NCBI RefSeq assembly: GCF_020523795.1
Contig: NZ_JAJALI010000004.1
Coordinates: forward strand, 124,001-188,000
DNA length: 64,000 nt
Source of the DNA: Ancylobacter sp. Lp-2
GTDB lineage: Bacteria; Pseudomonadota; Alphaproteobacteria; Rhizobiales; Xanthobacteraceae
Direction: 5' to 3'
In this document: positions 62,032 through 64,000 of the stretch, in pieces
Numbering within the stretch: position 1 is the first letter of the stretch
How the letters are laid out: every line of letters starts with the position of its first letter
The notes under the pieces: model-generated
What the model was told of the DNA's origin: nothing
The model's input: only the letters and a program-made list of their open reading frames with translations
Database searches by the model: none
Translations under genes and position numbers: made by a program

Positions 62032-64000
62032 ATGATCGCCCGTACTCCCCATGACACCGCCAAGGACGCGCCCGAGCCGGACATCGACGATGTCGAGATG
62101 GCGGAGGTCGAGGACGAGGCCCTGCTGCTGCTCGACGACGCCGACGAGGCCGCGCCCGGCGCCGGATCGCTCGCCTCCGGCCGCGCGGCGATCCTGCGGG
62201 CGGTGAAGCACGCGCCGACCAGCGCCGGCGTCTACCGCATGCTCGATGCGGAAGGCGCGGTGCTCTATGTCGGCAAGGCGAAGAGCATCCGGAAGCGCAT
62301 CGTCGCCTATACCCGCCCGACCGGGCTGACCAACCGCATCTTCCGCATGGTCGCCGCCACCGCCGAGATGGAGTTCATCTCGACCGGCACCGAGACCGAG
62401 GCGCTGCTGCTCGAAGCGAACCTCATCAAGCAGTTGCGCCCGCGCTTCAATGTGCTGCTGCGCGACGACAAGTCGTTTCCCTATATCCTGATCACCCGCG
62501 ACCACGTCTCACCGCAGATCACCAAGCATCGCGGCGCGCGCTCGAAGCCGGGCGACTATTACGGCCCCTTCGCCTCGGTCTGGGCGGTGAACCGCACCAT
62601 CAACGCGCTGCAGAAGGCGTTCCTGGTCCGCTCCTGCACCGACAGCTATTACGAGGCGCGCACCCGCCCCTGCCTCTTGTTCCAGATCAAGCGCTGTTCC
62701 GGCCCCTGCACCGGCGAGGTCAGCCACGGCGACTATGCTGAATATGTCCGCGAGGCGCGCGATTTCCTGTCCGGCAAGAGCCGCACGGTGAAGGACCAGC
62801 TCGCCCACGAGATGCAGGCGGCCTCCGAGGCGCTGGAGTTCGAGCGCGCCGCCGCGCTGCGCGACCGCATCGCCGCGCTTTCGGCGGTGCAGGGCTCGCA
62901 GGGCATCAACCCGCGCTCGGTGGAAGAGGCCGACGTGTTCGCCATCCATCAGGAGGGCGGCGCCACCTGTGTGCAGGTGTTCTTCTTCCGCACCGGGCAG
63001 AACTGGGGCAACCACGCGCTCTATCCGCGCGCCGACCGCACGCTGGAGCCGGGCGAGGTGCTCGGCGCCTTCCTGGCGCAGTTCTACGAGGACAAGCCCT
63101 CGCCGCGCCTCATCCTGCTCAGCCATGCGGCGGAGGATAGCGACCTGCTCGCCGAGGCACTGTCCGAGCGCAGCGGCCACAAGGTGGAGATCGCGGTGCC
63201 GCAGCGCGGCGAGAAGCGCGAGCTGGTCGAGCACGCCATGCAGAATGCCCGCGAGGCGCTCGGCCGCAAGCTCGCCGAAAGCGCCAGCCAGCAGCGGCTG
63301 CTCGACGAGCTCGCCCGCGCCTTCGCCCTGCCGGCCTCGCCCCGCCGCATCGAGGTCTACGACAACAGCCACATCATGGGCTCGAACGCGGTCGGCGGCA
63401 TGATCGTCGCCGGACCGGAAGGCTTCGCCAAGAGCCAGTACCGCAAGTTCAACATCAAGAACGTCGACCTCACGCCGGGCGACGACTACGGCATGATGCG
63501 CGAGGTGCTGAGCCGGCGGTTCTCCCGCCTGCTGCGCGAATCGCCACGGGCCGGCGACAAGGCGTCCGCTCCGCTCCCCGACATTTCCCTGCCTCTCCCC
63601 GAGGGGGAGAGGTCGACGGCGCAGCCGTCGGGTGAGGGGGACGCGACGCTCCCCATCGCCCGTGTGCTTCCTCCCTCCCCCCAACCCTCTCTCCTCCGGG
63701 AAGAGGGAGAAGAAGGGGTAGACGCCGAGCCCCTGAGCCAGACCCCGGAAGGCTGGCCAGACCTCGTGCTGATCGACGGCGGCGCCGGCCAGCTGGAGGC
63801 GGCGGCGGAGACGCTGGCCGAGCTCGGCGTCACCGACGTACCGCTCGTCGGCGTCGCCAAGGGGCCGGACCGCGATGCCGGCCGCGAAAGTTTCTTCATT
63901 CCCGGCCGCGAGCCGTTCCGGCTGGAGCCGCGCGATCCTGTGCTATATTTCGTGCAGCGCCTGCGCGACGAGGCCCACCGCTTCGCCATCGGCTCGCACC
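62032..64000 (+). CDS. uvrC: Excinuclease ABC subunit C (cut by the window end)
   Basis: Nuclease subunit that makes both incisions in nucleotide excision repair; 656 codons are visible and the C-terminal HhH region lies outside the window. An acidic N-terminal extension of about 50 residues precedes the GIY-YIG nuclease ([20 protein letters not shown], 66-85). Next come KRCSGPCTG with its cysteines, the UVR motif [20 protein letters not shown] and the RNase H-like nuclease, with catalytic Asp in [10 protein letters not shown] and in LIDGGAGQL and His in [11 protein letters not shown]. Between the two halves of this last domain, residues about 505-570 hold an insertion encoded by palindromic repeat DNA. 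The frame stays open. Confidence 0.95.
   Translation, partial: MIARTPHDTAKDAPEPDIDDVEMAEVEDEALLLLDDADEAAPGAGSLASGRAAILRAVKHAPTSAGVYRMLDAEGAVLYVGKAKSIRKRIVAYTRPTGLTNRIFRMVAATAEMEFISTGTETEALLLEANLIKQLRPRFNVLLRDDKSFPYILITRDHVSPQITKHRGARSKPGDYYGPFASVWAVNRTINALQKAFLVRSCTDSYYEARTRPCLLFQIKRCSGPCTGEVSHGDYAEYVREARDFLSGKSRTVKDQLAHEMQAASEALEFERAAALRDRIAALSAVQGSQGINPRSVEEADVFAIHQEGGATCVQVFFFRTGQNWGNHALYPRADRTLEPGEVLGAFLAQFYEDKPSPRLILLSHAAEDSDLLAEALSERSGHKVEIAVPQRGEKRELVEHAMQNAREALGRKLAESASQQRLLDELARAFALPASPRRIEVYDNSHIMGSNAVGGMIVAGPEGFAKSQYRKFNIKNVDLTPGDDYGMMREVLSRRFSRLLRESPRAGDKASAPLPDISLPLPEGERSTAQPSGEGDATLPIARVLPPSPQPSLLREEGEEGVDAEPLSQTPEGWPDLVLIDGGAGQLEAAAETLAELGVTDVPLVGVAKGPDRDAGRESFFIPGREPFRLEPRDPVLYFVQRLRDEAHRFAIGSH
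63592..63707 (+). repeat. palindromic repeat element inserted in frame in uvrC
   Basis: CCTCTCCCC-GAG-GGGGAGAGG (63592-63612) is followed by CGACGGC-GCA-GCCGTCG (63614-63630), GGTGAGGGGG and, after a spacer, an imperfect CCCTCTCTCC...GGAAGAGGG palindrome (63685-63707). This arrangement is known from intergenic repeats of alphaproteobacteria, here read through as [17 protein letters not shown] and beyond without a stop codon. Confidence 0.75.

Overview
The window is a 64-kb chromosomal stretch of very high GC from an alphaproteobacterium, most likely a Hyphomicrobiales/Xanthobacteraceae-type organism (Ancylobacter, Starkeya or Xanthobacter relatives). This rests on a PhaAB-type fused Mrp antiporter, an FmdAB/UrtABCDE amide-urea locus, a RIME-like two-palindrome intergenic element typical of rhizobia-like genomes, Hyphomicrobiales-style outer-membrane beta-barrels and the codon bias. 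I see no rRNA, tRNA, CRISPR array, transposase, integrase or phage gene. The region looks like core and metabolic chromosome. Genus assignment is inference.

Layout. 1-5.9 kb: a Mrp antiporter operon in the order E-F-G-(A C-terminus+B)-C-D1-D2, with a 200-bp tandem duplication at the start of mrpF. 6-11.5 kb: a lipoprotein alpha/beta hydrolase, then a leftward set of patatin phospholipase, GntP permease, GltS glutamate symporter and a small secreted protein. 11.7-15.1 kb: MscS channel, PLP dehydratase, EamA exporter, small XRE regulator. 15.2-21.3 kb: a second, classical group-2 Mrp system, phaAB-C-D-E-F-G. 21.3-26.6 kb: a sigma-54 activator (AcoR type) divergent from aldehyde dehydrogenase, alcohol dehydrogenase and DUF779 genes, with a well-formed -24/-12 promoter.

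26.7-38.1 kb is the most interesting locus. A LuxR-type response regulator and a 1139-residue protein (NCS1 nucleobase/hydantoin-type transporter, then a Cys-rich metal-binding-like knot, two membrane helices, histidine kinase and receiver) read left. Diverging from them are urtABCDE (urea/short-chain amide ABC importer), fmdA (formamidase) and fmdB. A perfect 7-4-7 palindrome lies in the divergent promoter region. A transporter-kinase that senses a nitrogen compound and switches on the importer and hydrolase is the natural reading, by analogy with SLC5-type sensor kinases such as CrbS and CbrA.

38.3-50.6 kb: gamma-glutamyltransferase, a candidate 25-residue ORF with an extremely long Shine-Dalgarno sequence, a DUF188 protein, a beta-keto-acid cleavage enzyme, PEP carboxylase, a Tim44-like protein, tandem DUF805 proteins, uvrB and a metallophosphoesterase. 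50.6-53.3 kb: a biuret-hydrolase-like isochorismatase and an NCS2-type permease behind a sigma-54 promoter overlapped by a palindrome, a second nitrogen-scavenging unit. 53.5-62 kb: small secreted and cell-envelope proteins, RNase T2, rlmJ, a cold-shock protein, a GST, two paralogous outer-membrane beta-barrels, a pteridine-reductase-like SDR and a DMT transporter. 62 kb to the edge: uvrC, cut by the window end and carrying an in-frame palindromic repeat.

Common themes are cation/proton homeostasis (two different Mrp complexes and a mechanosensitive channel) and scavenging of nitrogen from urea, amides and probably biuret, with sigma-54 promoters at two operons.
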